Assembly (NCBI GenBank): GCA_046297455.1
Contig: JBKBIT010000005.1
Coordinates: 1-64,000 of the forward strand
DNA: 64,000 bases
Direction of reading: 5' to 3'
Source: ZYF759 sp046297455
Lineage (GTDB): Bacteria; Pseudomonadota; Alphaproteobacteria; Rhizobiales; Rhizobiaceae
The stretch's first letter is position 1, and each line of letters starts with the position of its first letter. A model generated the notes under the pieces. That model saw only the letters and a list, made by a program, of their open reading frames with translations, made no database searches and was not told the origin of the DNA. Positions 8,310-20,765 of this stretch are shown piece by piece. A program made the position numbers and the translations under genes.

Positions 8310-9899
8310 TCAATCGTTCAAGGTGGGCGTCGCGCCGTTCTTGCGGCGCAGGCTGCGCCTAAGCGTCGCCAGGTCGGCGCCGCCCAGCGCAAAGGCCAGC
8401 GCGAAATAGACGGTGGCGCCACCCGCGCAGAGCAAAGCCAGCGCGCCGGCCTGCGCCAGAAGCCCGGAATCGGGCTGCAGCCAGGGCGATAGCCAGCCCA
8501 TCGCGAACCAGAGCCCCACCCCCATCAGTACGGCCGCCGCCAGAAGGCGCGGCAGCCGCCGTTTCACGACCGCATCCCAGTGCCAGTGTCCGCGCCGCAG
8601 AAGCGTCGTGAAGAGCAGGATCACGTTGATCCAGCCCGCCACCACGGAGGCGACCGCAATACCCGGCGCGCCGAGCCTGGGCAGGAGCAGGAGGGCGAGC
8701 GTAATGTTGGTGGCGGCCGAGACCGCGGCGAAGATCATCGGCGTGCGGGTATCCTCGCGGGCGAAAAAGCCGGGCCTGAGCGCCTGGATCAGCACGAAGG
8801 CCGGCAGGCCGAGGCCGAAAATGGCGAGGATGGCCGAGACTGTCGGCGTTGCGTTCATGGCCGCGAAGGCGCCACGCTCGTAGAGCACGCGAATGATCGG
8901 CTCTGCGATGACGAACAGGGCGATGGCCGCCGGCAGGGTCAGGAAGAGCGAGAATTCCACCGAGCGGTTCTGGAGGCTGGAAGCCTCGCCGTCGTCACCG
9001 GCCTTCAGCGCGCGGGAAAGCTCGGGCAGGAGCACGATCGCGACCGCGATGCCGACGACGCCCAGCGGCAGCTGGTAGATGCGGTCGGCCATGGCGAGCG
9101 AGGAGACGGCAGCGGCTTCCATGGAAGCGATCGCGGTGCCGACCAGCGTATTGATCTGGGTGATGCCGCCGGTCACGGCGGCCGGCAGCGCCAGCCAGAG
9201 CAGCCGCTTCACCTTGGGCGTAAGCCTCGGCCTGCGGAAGCCGATGCGGATGCCGGCATGACGCACCGCCATCCACAAGATACCGAGCTGCACCAGCCCC
9301 GACACCAGCACGCCCCAGGCGAGCGCATAGCCGACCTCGCGCCCGTCCTGGCCCTGCCACCAGGCATGAAGCAGCACGCCGACCAGGATGATGTTGAGGA
9401 AGATCGGGACGATGGCCGCGGCGAAATAGCGGCGCAGCGAATTGAGGATGCCGGCCATCATCGCGACCAGCGACATGCACATCAGATAAGGGAACATGAT
9501 CAGCGCCAGGCCGACCGTCAGCTCGAACTTCTCGGGATCGGCCCGGAAGCCCGGCGCCACGATGGTGGCGACCAGAAGCGGCATGGAAAGCTGCATCAGG
9601 ATGGTGAGCACGATCAGGATCGTGAACAGGACGCCGAACACTTCTTCGGAAAAGCGGCGCGCGCCGTCCATGCCCTTGCCCTCGACCTCCTTGGCGAAGA
9701 GCGGCACGAAGGCGGCGTTGAAGGCGCCTTCGGCAAAGAGCCGGCGAAACGTGTTGGGGAACTGGAAGGCGGCATAGAAGGCGTCGGCGACCGGGCCGGT
9801 GCCGAGTGCTGCCGCCATCATCATCTCGCGCGCGAATCCAAGCACCCGGCTGGCGAGCGTGCCCGAGCCGACCGTGGCAAACTTGCCGATCAGGCTCAT
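8310..9899 (-). CDS. murJ: Lipid II flippase MurJ (MviN family)
   Basis: Inner-membrane protein of 529 residues with roughly 14 hydrophobic segments, of the MOP superfamily. It moves the lipid II peptidoglycan precursor across the membrane. Family features at the N-terminus include SRVLGFAREMMMA and the region FRRLFAEGAFNAAFVPLF. The start ATG overlaps the stop of glnD in an ATGA, so the two genes are translationally coupled, an order common in Rhizobiales. Confidence 0.95.
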   Translation of the reverse strand: MSLIGKFATVGSGTLASRVLGFAREMMMAAALGTGPVADAFYAAFQFPNTFRRLFAEGAFNAAFVPLFAKEVEGKGMDGARRFSEEVFGVLFTILIVLTILMQLSMPLLVATIVAPGFRADPEKFELTVGLALIMFPYLMCMSLVAMMAGILNSLRRYFAAAIVPIFLNIILVGVLLHAWWQGQDGREVGYALAWGVLVSGLVQLGILWMAVRHAGIRIGFRRPRLTPKVKRLLWLALPAAVTGGITQINTLVGTAIASMEAAAVSSLAMADRIYQLPLGVVGIAVAIVLLPELSRALKAGDDGEASSLQNRSVEFSLFLTLPAAIALFVIAEPIIRVLYERGAFAAMNATPTVSAILAIFGLGLPAFVLIQALRPGFFAREDTRTPMIFAAVSAATNITLALLLLPRLGAPGIAVASVVAGWINVILLFTTLLRRGHWHWDAVVKRRLPRLLAAAVLMGVGLWFAMGWLSPWLQPDSGLLAQAGALALLCAGGATVYFALAFALGGADLATLRRSLRRKNGATPTLND

Positions 9900-12679
9900 T
9901 CAGCCGCTGCCTTGCGGCTTGCCGGCGCGCCGGCCTCGAGCACCTGGAGAAGACGCTCGCGGATCGCGGCGAGGCGGCCGGGGTTCTCGATCTTCGCGCC
10001 GGTGAGGTCGGTGACGTAGAACGTGTCGATCACCTTCTCGCCGAAAGTGGTGATGTGGGCAGACGCAATGTCGAGCGAAAGCGCCGAAAGCGCGCCCGTG
10101 ATCTCTGAGAGAAGACCCGGCCGGTCAAGGCCTTCCAACTCGATCACCGAGAACCGGTTCGACAGCGTGTTGCGCACTTCCACGCGCGGCTCGACACGAA
10201 AGGCCCTGGCAGCGCGCTTCGGCTTGGTGCGTTTCTCGATCAGTTCCGGCAGGCGGGTCTTGCCCGACAGGACGTCCTCGATCAGCGCGCCCACGCGCCT
10301 GCCGCGGCGCTCCTCGTCCTCGTCATGGTCGAATTCGCGGTTGATGAGGATGGTGTCCAGAGCCCGGCCGTCGGAGGTGGTGAATATCTGCGCGTCGACA
10401 ATATTGGCCCCGGCCGCCGCGCAGGCGCCGGCGATGACCGACAACAGGCGCGGGTGATCGGGCGACAGCACGGTGATCTCGGTGACCGCCTCGAAGGCAT
10501 GGGTCTTGATCATGGTGGCCAGCCGGCGGCCGGCGGCATCGGTCTCGCGGATGAAGCCGGCATGCCGGCGCTGGTCCTCCAGATCGACGGTCAGGAGGTA
10601 ATTGTCGTAGTGCAGGCGGACGATACGGTCGCGTTCGGCCTCCGGCCAGTCGGCCAAGGCGGCCGACAGTTCCTCGCGCGCCAGTTCCGCGCGCCGGGAG
10701 CGCGAGACCTCGGAGAAGCCACCGGTCAGGAGAAGCTCCGTCTCGTAATAGAGCGTGCGCAACAGCTGGCCCTTCCAGCCATTCCACACGCCCGGCCCGA
10801 CACCGCGAATGTCGCACACGGTGAGTACCAGCAGCAGCTTCAGCCGCTCCACCGACTGAACCTTCTCGGCAAAGTCCTCGATGGTCTTGCGGTCGTTGAG
10901 ATCGCGCGTCTGGGCGGTCATCGACATGGCCAGGTGCTGGTCGACAAGCCAGGCGATGGTTTCGGTCTCGGCCGCACTGAACCCCATATGCGGGCACAGG
11001 CGCCGCGCAATACGCGCGCCGGCCACCGAATGGTCCTCGGGCCGTCCCTTGGCGATGTCGTGCAAGAGAAGCGCGACATAGAGCACCTCGCGATGTGCCT
11101 TCAGGCCAGGCATCAGCGCATGGGCGAGTGGGTGCGGATCGGCGGCATTGCCTTGCTCGATCTGCGACAGGACGCCGATGCAGCGCAGAAGATGCTCGTC
11201 CACCGTGTAGTGGTGGTACATGTTGAACTGCATCATCGCCACGATCTTGTTGAAGTCGGGGATGAGCTTGCCGAGTACGCCCGCCTCGTTCATGCGCCGC
11301 ATGTTGAGCTCGGGGTTGCGGTTGGAGGTGAGGATGTCGAGGAAGAGCCGATTGGCTTCCTCGTTGCGCCTCAGATCGCGGTCGATCAACTTCAGCGAAC
11401 GCGTGACGAGCTTCAGCACTTCCGGGTGGTATTCCAGCCCGTGCCGGTCGGCCAGCCAGAACAGCCGCAGAAGATTGACCGGATCGCGTTCGAAGACCTG
11501 GTCGTCGACGGCGTTGATGCGGTGGTTGTCGGTAACGAAGTCGCTGGAGCCGGCAATCTTGCGGCGCCGGCGTGAAAACGAGAGGAAGATGCGGTTGAAG
11601 CCCGGCACGTCCTTGGCCTGCTCTTCCTCCAGCGCGGCGCAGAAGATGCGGGTCAAGTCGCCGACCGTCTTGGCGGTCAGGAAGTAGTGCTTCATGAAGC
11701 GCTCGACGGCGGACAGGCCGGGATGCTTCGTATAGCCGAGCCGTTCGGCGATCTCGCGCTGAATGTCGAAATGCAGCCTTTCCTCGGGGCGGCCTGTAAG
11801 GAAGTGCATGTGGCAGCGTACCGCCCAGAGGAAATCCTCCGCCTTGCGGAACTGCAGATATTCCTTGCGTGTGAAGACGCCCTTGTCGACGAGTTCCTCG
11901 CCGCTGCGCACCCGGTAGTGATACTTGCCGATCCAGAACAGCGTGTGCAGGTCGCGCAGGCCGCCCTTGCCGTCCTTGATGTTGGGCTCGACGAGGTAGC
12001 GGCTCTCGCCGGCCTTGGCGTGGCGGTCGTCGCGCTCGGCAAGCTTGGCCTGGACATATTCGCCGGCCGTGTCGCGCACCACCTTCTCGTCGAAGCGTTC
12101 GACCAGTTCCTCGAACAGCGCCGTATCGCCCCAGATGAAGCGGGCTTCCAGGATCGAGGTGCGGATGGTCATGTCGCTGCGCGACAGGCGGATGCATTCG
12201 TCGATATTGCGGGTCGCGTGGCCGACTTTCAGGCCCATGTCCCACAACATGTAGAGCATGTATTCGATGACCTGCTCGCCCCATGGCGTCTGCTTGTAGG
12301 GCAGCACGAACAGCAGGTCGATGTCGGAACCCGGCGCCAGCGTGCCGCGCCCATAGCCGCCGACGGCGACCACCGCCATGCGTTCGGACGAGGACGGATT
12401 CTTCGACTGGTAGATGTGGGTGACGACGAAATCGTAGAGGACGCGAATCATCTCGTCCATGTGATGGGACAGCCGGGCCGCGCAGGCGGTGCCGCCGCCA
12501 TCCTCGCGCAACATGGTTTCGGCGGTGTGGTGGCCGTCGGCCAGGCACTGCTTCAGCCGCGCGAGCACCGAGGCGCGCAGCGCATCGGTCGAAGCCGCCT
12601 TGCGCGCCAGCGCCGTGAGTTCGACGCGCAGCGCGTCGGCGTCGATCATCTCTTCGAGCTTGAGGGGAATCCTGGCCAT
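9896..12679 (-). CDS. glnD: Bifunctional uridylyltransferase/uridylyl-removing enzyme GlnD
   Basis: Nitrogen sensor of 927 residues that adds or removes UMP on PII proteins according to glutamine level. Domains in order: nucleotidyltransferase (GGYGRGTLAPGSDIDLLF), a linker, an HD domain (LLLHDIAKGRPEDHS) for deuridylylation, and two C-terminal ACT domains (around LSPDHPRLL and LDRPGLLSEITG) for glutamine sensing. The start at 12679 (MARIPLKLEE) was preferred to the longer frame, whose first 55 residues are low complexity. It is coupled to murJ by a 4-base overlap. Confidence 0.96.
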   Translation of the reverse strand: MARIPLKLEEMIDADALRVELTALARKAASTDALRASVLARLKQCLADGHHTAETMLREDGGGTACAARLSHHMDEMIRVLYDFVVTHIYQSKNPSSSERMAVVAVGGYGRGTLAPGSDIDLLFVLPYKQTPWGEQVIEYMLYMLWDMGLKVGHATRNIDECIRLSRSDMTIRTSILEARFIWGDTALFEELVERFDEKVVRDTAGEYVQAKLAERDDRHAKAGESRYLVEPNIKDGKGGLRDLHTLFWIGKYHYRVRSGEELVDKGVFTRKEYLQFRKAEDFLWAVRCHMHFLTGRPEERLHFDIQREIAERLGYTKHPGLSAVERFMKHYFLTAKTVGDLTRIFCAALEEEQAKDVPGFNRIFLSFSRRRRKIAGSSDFVTDNHRINAVDDQVFERDPVNLLRLFWLADRHGLEYHPEVLKLVTRSLKLIDRDLRRNEEANRLFLDILTSNRNPELNMRRMNEAGVLGKLIPDFNKIVAMMQFNMYHHYTVDEHLLRCIGVLSQIEQGNAADPHPLAHALMPGLKAHREVLYVALLLHDIAKGRPEDHSVAGARIARRLCPHMGFSAAETETIAWLVDQHLAMSMTAQTRDLNDRKTIEDFAEKVQSVERLKLLLVLTVCDIRGVGPGVWNGWKGQLLRTLYYETELLLTGGFSEVSRSRRAELAREELSAALADWPEAERDRIVRLHYDNYLLTVDLEDQRRHAGFIRETDAAGRRLATMIKTHAFEAVTEITVLSPDHPRLLSVIAGACAAAGANIVDAQIFTTSDGRALDTILINREFDHDEDEERRGRRVGALIEDVLSGKTRLPELIEKRTKPKRAARAFRVEPRVEVRNTLSNRFSVIELEGLDRPGLLSEITGALSALSLDIASAHITTFGEKVIDTFYVTDLTGAKIENPGRLAAIRERLLQVLEAGAPASRKAAAE

Positions 12680-12755
12680 GGTCCGCCGGTAGATGCCTTT
12701 GGCGCGGTCTATAGCGTGATTTGCGGGCGAGCGATACGGGGCAGGCGGCCTCGCG

Positions 12756-14369
12756 TCAGGCTGCCTCCGCGGCTTGTTCGCAGCGGCTCTCCGCTCTGTC
12801 CAGGAATTGCTGGAATTCGGCGATGGGAAGCGGCCTCGAGACATAGTAGCCCTGAACGAAATCAGCGCCGATGCCCTTTTCCGACAGGAGCTTCAGGCGT
12901 TCCGCGTTTTCCACGCCCTCCACGCAGACGAGGTGCCCGCAGGTGCGGATCATAGCGATCGCCGGCAACAGCATGCCGTCGAGCATGGTGCCTTCCGCCG
13001 CCATCGCGAAAGCCCGGTCCACCTTCACCGCATGCACCGGCAGTGCTGCCAGATTGTGGATGTTGGAATAGCCGACCCCGAAATCGTCGATATGGGTGAA
13101 GATTCCCGCCCCGCGCAGTGCCTCGATCTCGATCTGTGCCAGACCGAGCGGCATGGCCTCGCTTTCGATCACCTCGACCACGACCGCGAAGCGGTCCCGG
13201 TCGGCGAGGAAGTCGGTGAAGAGCGGGATCAGGCGCTGGTGGTCGAGATCACGCGGGAAGATGTTGAAGGCCACGTTGAACGGCTTTTTGGGATGCTCCA
13301 ACGTGGCAAGTTCATCATAGGCCTTGGCCACCACCAGCTCGGTCAGTTTGAAGGTCAGTCCGTTGCGTTCGACGATGGGGAGGAAACGATCGGGAGACAC
13401 GACCGATCCATCGACATCGCGCCATCGAACCAGCACCTCGCATCCGCCGATGCTGCCGTCGCTCACCTTCAGGAAGGGCTGGTAGGTGCACAGTACCGAG
13501 CCGGGACCGAAATGACGCAGGAACCGCGCCTCGAACGACCAGTAACGGCGCAGGAAAGCCAGCGCTTCGTGCGACAGCCAGCTGGCCACCGCAATGGCGC
13601 CGATCAACGCGATCAGGAAAGGTGCCAAAATGGTCTTGAGGAGGCCGGCGGGCGCGACGTCGGCCAGCACGCAGTGGACACCGTCATCGGCGCAATACTT
13701 GCGAAAGCGCAGCGAGGCGAGAAACCCGGTGATACCCCCCTTCTCGAGAGACGCCTGGTAGCGGTCGAACAGGTCCTCTTCGCCAAACCGGTGCCACCAT
13801 GTACCGGCGGCAAACAATCCTACCTCGACGCTCATCCAGGCGGGAACGGAAGGCTGCATGTCACGTGCGGGGACAATCGTCGCGAATGGTTCACTGGTGA
13901 CGATGCTGCCGGTATGTCCGGGCATGCCGATGAACGTCAGATCGCGGTCGAACCAGACCGCGCGACCGAAATTGTCCTCGGCCTGAATGTCCGGTTCGCC
14001 GAAAGCAACGGGTTCGGGGAAGGGAAACTCGCTCACCGTGCAGCGCGCGACCCCGCCGGGCGCATACATGAATTCGTTAAGCCCGTCGGGAAGAAAGGCC
14101 ACAACGCGCAGCTTTTCCTGAAACGCTTCGGAACACGGCTCAGCCGTCATGTGGGCATGCATGAAGCTGAAGGTGGAGACGACGTTGTCCTTGAGGCCGG
14201 TGTAGTTGGCCAGTTCGAGGCGCGCCTTGTCGTCGACGAAGGTGCCCACGGCATTCTGGCCGATCCAGGCGCTCAGACCCATCATCATGGTGAAGGCCAG
14301 CAGCCATACGGCTGCGATTGCCATTCTGCGGCGACTATCGGCGATGAACAGGGCTGCTATGCGTGCCAC
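12756..14369 (-). CDS. Membrane-bound c-di-GMP phosphodiesterase (CSS-motif plus EAL)
   Basis: A 537-residue inner-membrane protein. A GTG start at 14369 is set by AGGAG 7 bases upstream. Layout: TM1 about 14-37, a periplasmic domain with four cysteines (about 79, 110, 226, 233) as in CSS-motif sensors, TM2 about 242-266, then a cytoplasmic EAL domain. Catalytic elements look intact: EVLVR in place of EALLR, the Asn of NVAFNIF, VEVIE, DDFGVGYS, VKVDRAF, VEGVEN and QGYYVSRP. It should hydrolyse c-di-GMP, possibly gated by periplasmic disulfide state as in other CSS proteins. It stands alone between mutS and glnD. Confidence 0.88.
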   Translation of the reverse strand: MARIAALFIADSRRRMAIAAVWLLAFTMMMGLSAWIGQNAVGTFVDDKARLELANYTGLKDNVVSTFSFMHAHMTAEPCSEAFQEKLRVVAFLPDGLNEFMYAPGGVARCTVSEFPFPEPVAFGEPDIQAEDNFGRAVWFDRDLTFIGMPGHTGSIVTSEPFATIVPARDMQPSVPAWMSVEVGLFAAGTWWHRFGEEDLFDRYQASLEKGGITGFLASLRFRKYCADDGVHCVLADVAPAGLLKTILAPFLIALIGAIAVASWLSHEALAFLRRYWSFEARFLRHFGPGSVLCTYQPFLKVSDGSIGGCEVLVRWRDVDGSVVSPDRFLPIVERNGLTFKLTELVVAKAYDELATLEHPKKPFNVAFNIFPRDLDHQRLIPLFTDFLADRDRFAVVVEVIESEAMPLGLAQIEIEALRGAGIFTHIDDFGVGYSNIHNLAALPVHAVKVDRAFAMAAEGTMLDGMLLPAIAMIRTCGHLVCVEGVENAERLKLLSEKGIGADFVQGYYVSRPLPIAEFQQFLDRAESRCEQAAEAA

Positions 14370-14470
14370 GGTGGAACTCCTAACCGCACCACACAAGCAG
14401 GCAAAGCCTCAAGAGCAGGTTAACTGCGTTCGGCAAACAACCATAGAAATTTCGGCGTGATTGATATGCT

Positions 14471-17215
14471 TTATACTTGCTTTCCGGCCAGCGCTTTCAG
14501 CCTGTATAGAACATCAAGTGCTTCTCGAGGCGATATCTCATCAGGCAAGATTTTTTGCACTTCCTCTCGCAATGTATCCGTCTTTGCCGGCGGCGGCGGT
14601 TCCTTTCTCACCGCAGCGGAAAACAGCGGCAGATCGTCCACGATGCGGGCGGCCCTGCCGCTGGTTTCGCCTTCCTCCAGCATGCGAAGCACTTCCCTTG
14701 CCCGCTCGACAACCGCCTCCGGCAGGCCGGCCAGGCGCGCCACCTGGACACCGTAGGACCGGTCGGCCGCGCCGCGCGCCACCTCGTGCAGGAAAACGAC
14801 ATCACCTTCCCATTCCTTGACCCGCATGGTCACGTTGGAAAGACGCGCGAGCCTTTCCGACAGCGAGGTCATTTCGTGAAAATGGGTGGCAAACAGGGTT
14901 CGGCACCGGTTCTGCTCATGCAAATGCTCGAGCGCGGCCCAGGCAATGGAGAGGCCGTCATAGGTCGCCGTGCCACGACCGATCTCGTCCAGGATGACCA
15001 GCGAGCGCTCTCCGGCCTGGTTAAGGATCGTCGCGGTCTCGACCATCTCGACCATGAAGGTCGAACGCCCGCGCGCCAGATCGTCGGAGGCGCCGACACG
15101 GGAGAACAGGCGATCCACGACGCCGATATGGGCGGAACGCGCCGGCACATATGCGCCTGCCTGCGCGAGAATGGCGATCAGCGCATTCTGGCGCAGGAAG
15201 GTCGACTTGCCGCCCATATTGGGGCCGGTGAGCAGCCAGATGGCGCCGTGGCGGCCGCCTTCCGCAGGTGACAGGTCGCAATCATTGGCCACGAAGGGAT
15301 CGCCAAGCTGGCGACGCAATGCCTCCTCGACGACGGGATGGCGGGCGGCCTCGATCCGGAACGACAGGCTGTCATCGACCACCGGTCGGCTCCAGTCGCG
15401 TTCGCCTGCAAGTGTGGCCAGTGCCGTGGCAACGTCGAGGACCGCGAGCGCCCGCGCGCCCTGGCGTATTCCCTCCGCCTCCGCCACGGCCTCGTCCACC
15501 AGTTCGGCGAACACGCGCTGTTCGATCGTCAGCGCCCGGTCGGCGGCGTTGGCGATCTTCGATTCCAGCTCGGCAAGTTCGGTGGTGGTGAACCGCATGG
15601 CGTTGGCCATGGTCTGGCGATGGATGAAGCGCGCCTTGGCCTCGTCGCTGCCGGTCATGATCTCGCGGTGATTGGCCGTCACCTCGATATAGTAGCCAAG
15701 CACGTTGTTGTGGCGGATCTTGAGCGAGCGGATGCCGGTTTCGTCGGCCAGCGCGCGTTCCATCTCCGCGATGACCCGGCGGGCCTGGTCACGCAGCGCG
15801 CGCGCCTCGTCGAGTTCGCTGTCATGACCGGCGCGCACGAAGCCGCCGTCCCGGGCCAGGAGCGGCAGTTCTTCGGCGAGCGCGCGCGACAAATGATCCG
15901 ACAAGGCTGCAGGCAAGGCCGCCAGCGCTGCGTAGGCTTCGCCAAGTTCGGCCGGCAGTTCCGCTCCATCGAGAAGCGAGGCGATCTCGCGTCCCTGGGC
16001 CAGGCCGTTGCGAAGCGCGCCGAGATCGCGCGGCCCGCCACGTCGCAGCGCCAGCCTGGAGAGGGCGCGCAGCATGTCCGGCACCGATTTCAGCGCATCA
16101 CGCAGGGCCTCGCGCATCCGCCGCTCGGCAGAGAAATGCGACACCGAATCGAGCCGCCGCGCGATGGCGTCCGGGTCGGTCAAAGGCGCGGTCAGCCGCT
16201 CCCCCAGAAGGCGCGCGCCCGGCCCCGTGACCGTGCGGTCGACACAGGAAAACAACGAGCCTTCACGGCTGCCCGACAGCGTGCGCATGATTTCCAGATT
16301 GGCGCGGGTGGCGGCATCGATGAAAAGGCTTCCCGAGGCATCGCGCAGCACGGGCCGCTGGAGCGGCGGGCGTTCGTTCTTCTGTGTCTTCTCGACATAG
16401 GCGACGGCGCCACCGATGGCTGACAGCTGCGGCCGCGAAAAAGACCCGAAACCCTCGATCGTGGCGACATCGAAGAAGCGCGCGACACGGGTTTCGGCGG
16501 TGGCCGAATCGAACAGCGAGGGCGGTTGCGGGCTGGCGACACGGCCGAGCGCATCCATGAGCGGGCGCAATTCGAGATCGGCAAATACCGGCTCGGGCAG
16601 GATCAGCTCGCGCGGATCGACACTGAGAACATCGGACAAGAGACGGTCCGGGGCCGTCTCGGCAACGAAGAACGCGCCCGTCGAGATGTCGATCCAGGCC
16701 AGCGCATATTGGGGTTCCCCGGCCTGGCGCGCGCGGCCCAGCGCCATCAGGTAGTTCGTGTCGGACGGCGAGAGCAGCTTGTCCTCGGTGATGGTGCCGG
16801 GCGTGACCAGCCGCACCACGTCGCGTTTGACGACCGATTTGGAGCCGCGTTTCTTGGCCTCGGCCGGATCCTCTATCTGCTCGCAGACCGCCACGCGGTG
16901 GCCGAGCGCGATCAGCCTCTGGAGATAATCGTCGGCGGCATGAACCGGCACGCCGCACATGGGTATGTCCTGGCCCTGGTGCTTGCCGCGCTTGGTCAGC
17001 GCGATGCCAAGCGCACGGCTGGCCACTTCCGCGTCGTGGAAGAACAGCTCGTAGAAATCGCCCATGCGGTAAAAGAGCAGCGAATCGGGATTGACCGACT
17101 TGATCTCGATGAACTGCTCCATCATGGGTGTCGCGCCCTCTGCGGAGGGCAGCGATGGAGCCCCTTCGCCGGCCGGCGTGGCATCGTTCTCGGCGATCGG
17201 CGTTTCGCGGTTCAT
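14471..17215 (-). CDS. mutS: DNA mismatch repair protein MutS
   Basis: Mismatch recognition ATPase of 914 residues. The N-terminal mismatch-binding domain has the Phe-x-Glu region (FYRMGDFYELFF). The C-terminal ABC-type ATPase has Walker A TGPNMGGKST, Walker B LVILDEIGRGT and the switch STFMVEM. The ATG at 17215 was chosen because the family homology begins shortly after it. The N-terminal 30 residues are an acidic, Ala/Pro-rich extension. Divergent from maeB across 142 bases. Confidence 0.96.
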   Translation of the reverse strand: MNRETPIAENDATPAGEGAPSLPSAEGATPMMEQFIEIKSVNPDSLLFYRMGDFYELFFHDAEVASRALGIALTKRGKHQGQDIPMCGVPVHAADDYLQRLIALGHRVAVCEQIEDPAEAKKRGSKSVVKRDVVRLVTPGTITEDKLLSPSDTNYLMALGRARQAGEPQYALAWIDISTGAFFVAETAPDRLLSDVLSVDPRELILPEPVFADLELRPLMDALGRVASPQPPSLFDSATAETRVARFFDVATIEGFGSFSRPQLSAIGGAVAYVEKTQKNERPPLQRPVLRDASGSLFIDAATRANLEIMRTLSGSREGSLFSCVDRTVTGPGARLLGERLTAPLTDPDAIARRLDSVSHFSAERRMREALRDALKSVPDMLRALSRLALRRGGPRDLGALRNGLAQGREIASLLDGAELPAELGEAYAALAALPAALSDHLSRALAEELPLLARDGGFVRAGHDSELDEARALRDQARRVIAEMERALADETGIRSLKIRHNNVLGYYIEVTANHREIMTGSDEAKARFIHRQTMANAMRFTTTELAELESKIANAADRALTIEQRVFAELVDEAVAEAEGIRQGARALAVLDVATALATLAGERDWSRPVVDDSLSFRIEAARHPVVEEALRRQLGDPFVANDCDLSPAEGGRHGAIWLLTGPNMGGKSTFLRQNALIAILAQAGAYVPARSAHIGVVDRLFSRVGASDDLARGRSTFMVEMVETATILNQAGERSLVILDEIGRGTATYDGLSIAWAALEHLHEQNRCRTLFATHFHEMTSLSERLARLSNVTMRVKEWEGDVVFLHEVARGAADRSYGVQVARLAGLPEAVVERAREVLRMLEEGETSGRAARIVDDLPLFSAAVRKEPPPPAKTDTLREEVQKILPDEISPREALDVLYRLKALAGKQV

Positions 17216-17357
17216 CGACGGGCGGCTTTCCTTCGCAAATTCACGTAAACCGGCTTGGCGTTTTGTGGCGCGCGAGTGTAGCCTTATCCGCATTCGGCGC
17301 GCAAAACTCCACAAGAAGTGCCAAGAACGTCTGGCCGCGCCAGGGAAGGAAACATTC

Positions 17358-19643
<2,286 letters not shown>

Positions 19644-19792
19644 TGGGAGGTGTTACCAGTTTCTGCTGGATGAAATCCGGCATACTGTCCTTCTGAATCA
19701 ACGACTTGCACGAATTCCTGGCCGTTTCCATCCACCCCCCACGCGTGCGGCGATATAATGCGCGCAGGTGAAAGGACGGGAGCGAAGCGGCA

Positions 19793-20197
19793 ATGCAGGC
19801 GGCAATCGGAAGCGAAAGGGCACTGCGGCGCATCGTGATGCTGCTGGTGGCACTCGCCGGTCTTGCCGAGCGCGCCGCCGCCAGGTCTTGGCCGGTTCGC
19901 TGTTTCGTTCTGTGGCTGCTGCGGTGGCCCGAGACCGCAGCGGCGGAACACCTTTTCGAGGTGTCCGGCATGAGGCTGCCGGCCCTGGCGGGGATCGCGT
20001 CGGTCGGCAACGGCCCGGCAGACGCACTTTGCCTTGCCGGGCGCTTCTATCTCCTCGCTGCGGCGTTTGGCGCCCTGTTGACTTTCGCGCGACCTGCCCG
20101 CGGGCCGGCGCGGCGCCGCACTCCGTTCGGCAGCGCCATCGCCAATTTGGCTCGCTTTCAGGGCGAATGGCGGCCGATGGCGCACGACACGTCCTGA
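19793..20197 (+). CDS. Uncharacterised small protein between maeB and mmcB
   Basis: A 134-residue product not clearly recognised. The N-terminal half (about 9-45) is moderately hydrophobic with arginines (IVMLLVALAGLAERAAARS) and a second hydrophobic stretch lies near 80-100 (YLLAAAFGALLTF). A GGACGGGAG sits 11 bases before the ATG and a TATAAT at 19754-19759, but no good -35. I recall similar unnamed proteins in Rhizobiales starting with this arginine-bracketed hydrophobic segment, but could not check. It may be membrane-associated; function unknown. Confidence 0.5.
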   Translation: MQAAIGSERALRRIVMLLVALAGLAERAAARSWPVRCFVLWLLRWPETAAAEHLFEVSGMRLPALAGIASVGNGPADALCLAGRFYLLAAAFGALLTFARPARGPARRRTPFGSAIANLARFQGEWRPMAHDTS

Positions 20198-20258
20198 GGC
20201 CCGGCGGGCGGCGCGATCAGCCCTTCTATCCGCCGCCCGAAACTGGCATGGTCGGACC

Positions 20259-20759
20259 ATGCCGATCATCTCTCCCGTTTCGACCAACCCGCTCGTCGAC
20301 GGACGCCAGTCCGAGCGCGCGATGCGAGTGCGCCGGGGCGTGCAGCGGCTGCTGCTCGAGCTGGGCGCCTGCGTGGTGCCGGAGCTCGTGCTTTCGGGAG
20401 GACGCCGCGCCGACCTCGTCGCGCTGACCCGCAAGGGCGACATCTGGATCATCGAGGTGAAGACCTCGATCGAGGATTTCCGCGTCGACCGCAAATGGCC
20501 GGAATACCGGCTCCATTCGGACCGCTTCTTTTTTGCCACCCACCCGGAGGTGCCGGCCGACATCTTCCCCGAGGAGTGCGGCTTCATCCTGTCGGATGGC
20601 TACGGGGCCGAAATGCTGCGCGAAGCGCCCGAGCACAGGCTGGCAGCCGCGACACGAAAGGCGCTGACGCTCCGGATCGCCCGCGCGGCCGCCAACAGGC
20701 TGACGCTGGCGGAACTCGCCGGCGCGTCGCTGCCGGGATCGGAAGTCGACGAGATCTGA
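20259..20759 (+). CDS. mmcB: MmcB-family DNA repair protein
   Basis: A 166-residue protein with a PD-(D/E)XK-nuclease-like core: RRADLVAL followed by IWIIEVKTS gives the D...ExK arrangement. The MmcB family (first named in Caulobacter for mitomycin C resistance) takes part in DNA damage tolerance in alphaproteobacteria. I found no LexA-type GTTC-N7-GTTC site in front of it. It is convergent with actR, ending 6 bases from its stop. Confidence 0.85.
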   Translation: MPIISPVSTNPLVDGRQSERAMRVRRGVQRLLLELGACVVPELVLSGGRRADLVALTRKGDIWIIEVKTSIEDFRVDRKWPEYRLHSDRFFFATHPEVPADIFPEECGFILSDGYGAEMLREAPEHRLAAATRKALTLRIARAAANRLTLAELAGASLPGSEVDEI

Positions 20760-20765
20760 CCGTGA

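Noticed and set aside
10323..12548. 741-codon alternate frame within glnD on the same strand
   Set aside because: Frame-shifted reading rich in Arg/Pro/His; GlnD motifs are intact in the chosen frame.
19754..19759. Perfect TATAAT before the 19793 ORF as a promoter
   Set aside because: No acceptable -35 at 16-18 bases; kept only as a remark.
19895..19910. GTTC...GTTC pair resembling an alphaproteobacterial LexA box near mmcB
   Set aside because: Spacing is 8 bases, not 7, and it lies inside the 19793 ORF about 350 bases before mmcB.
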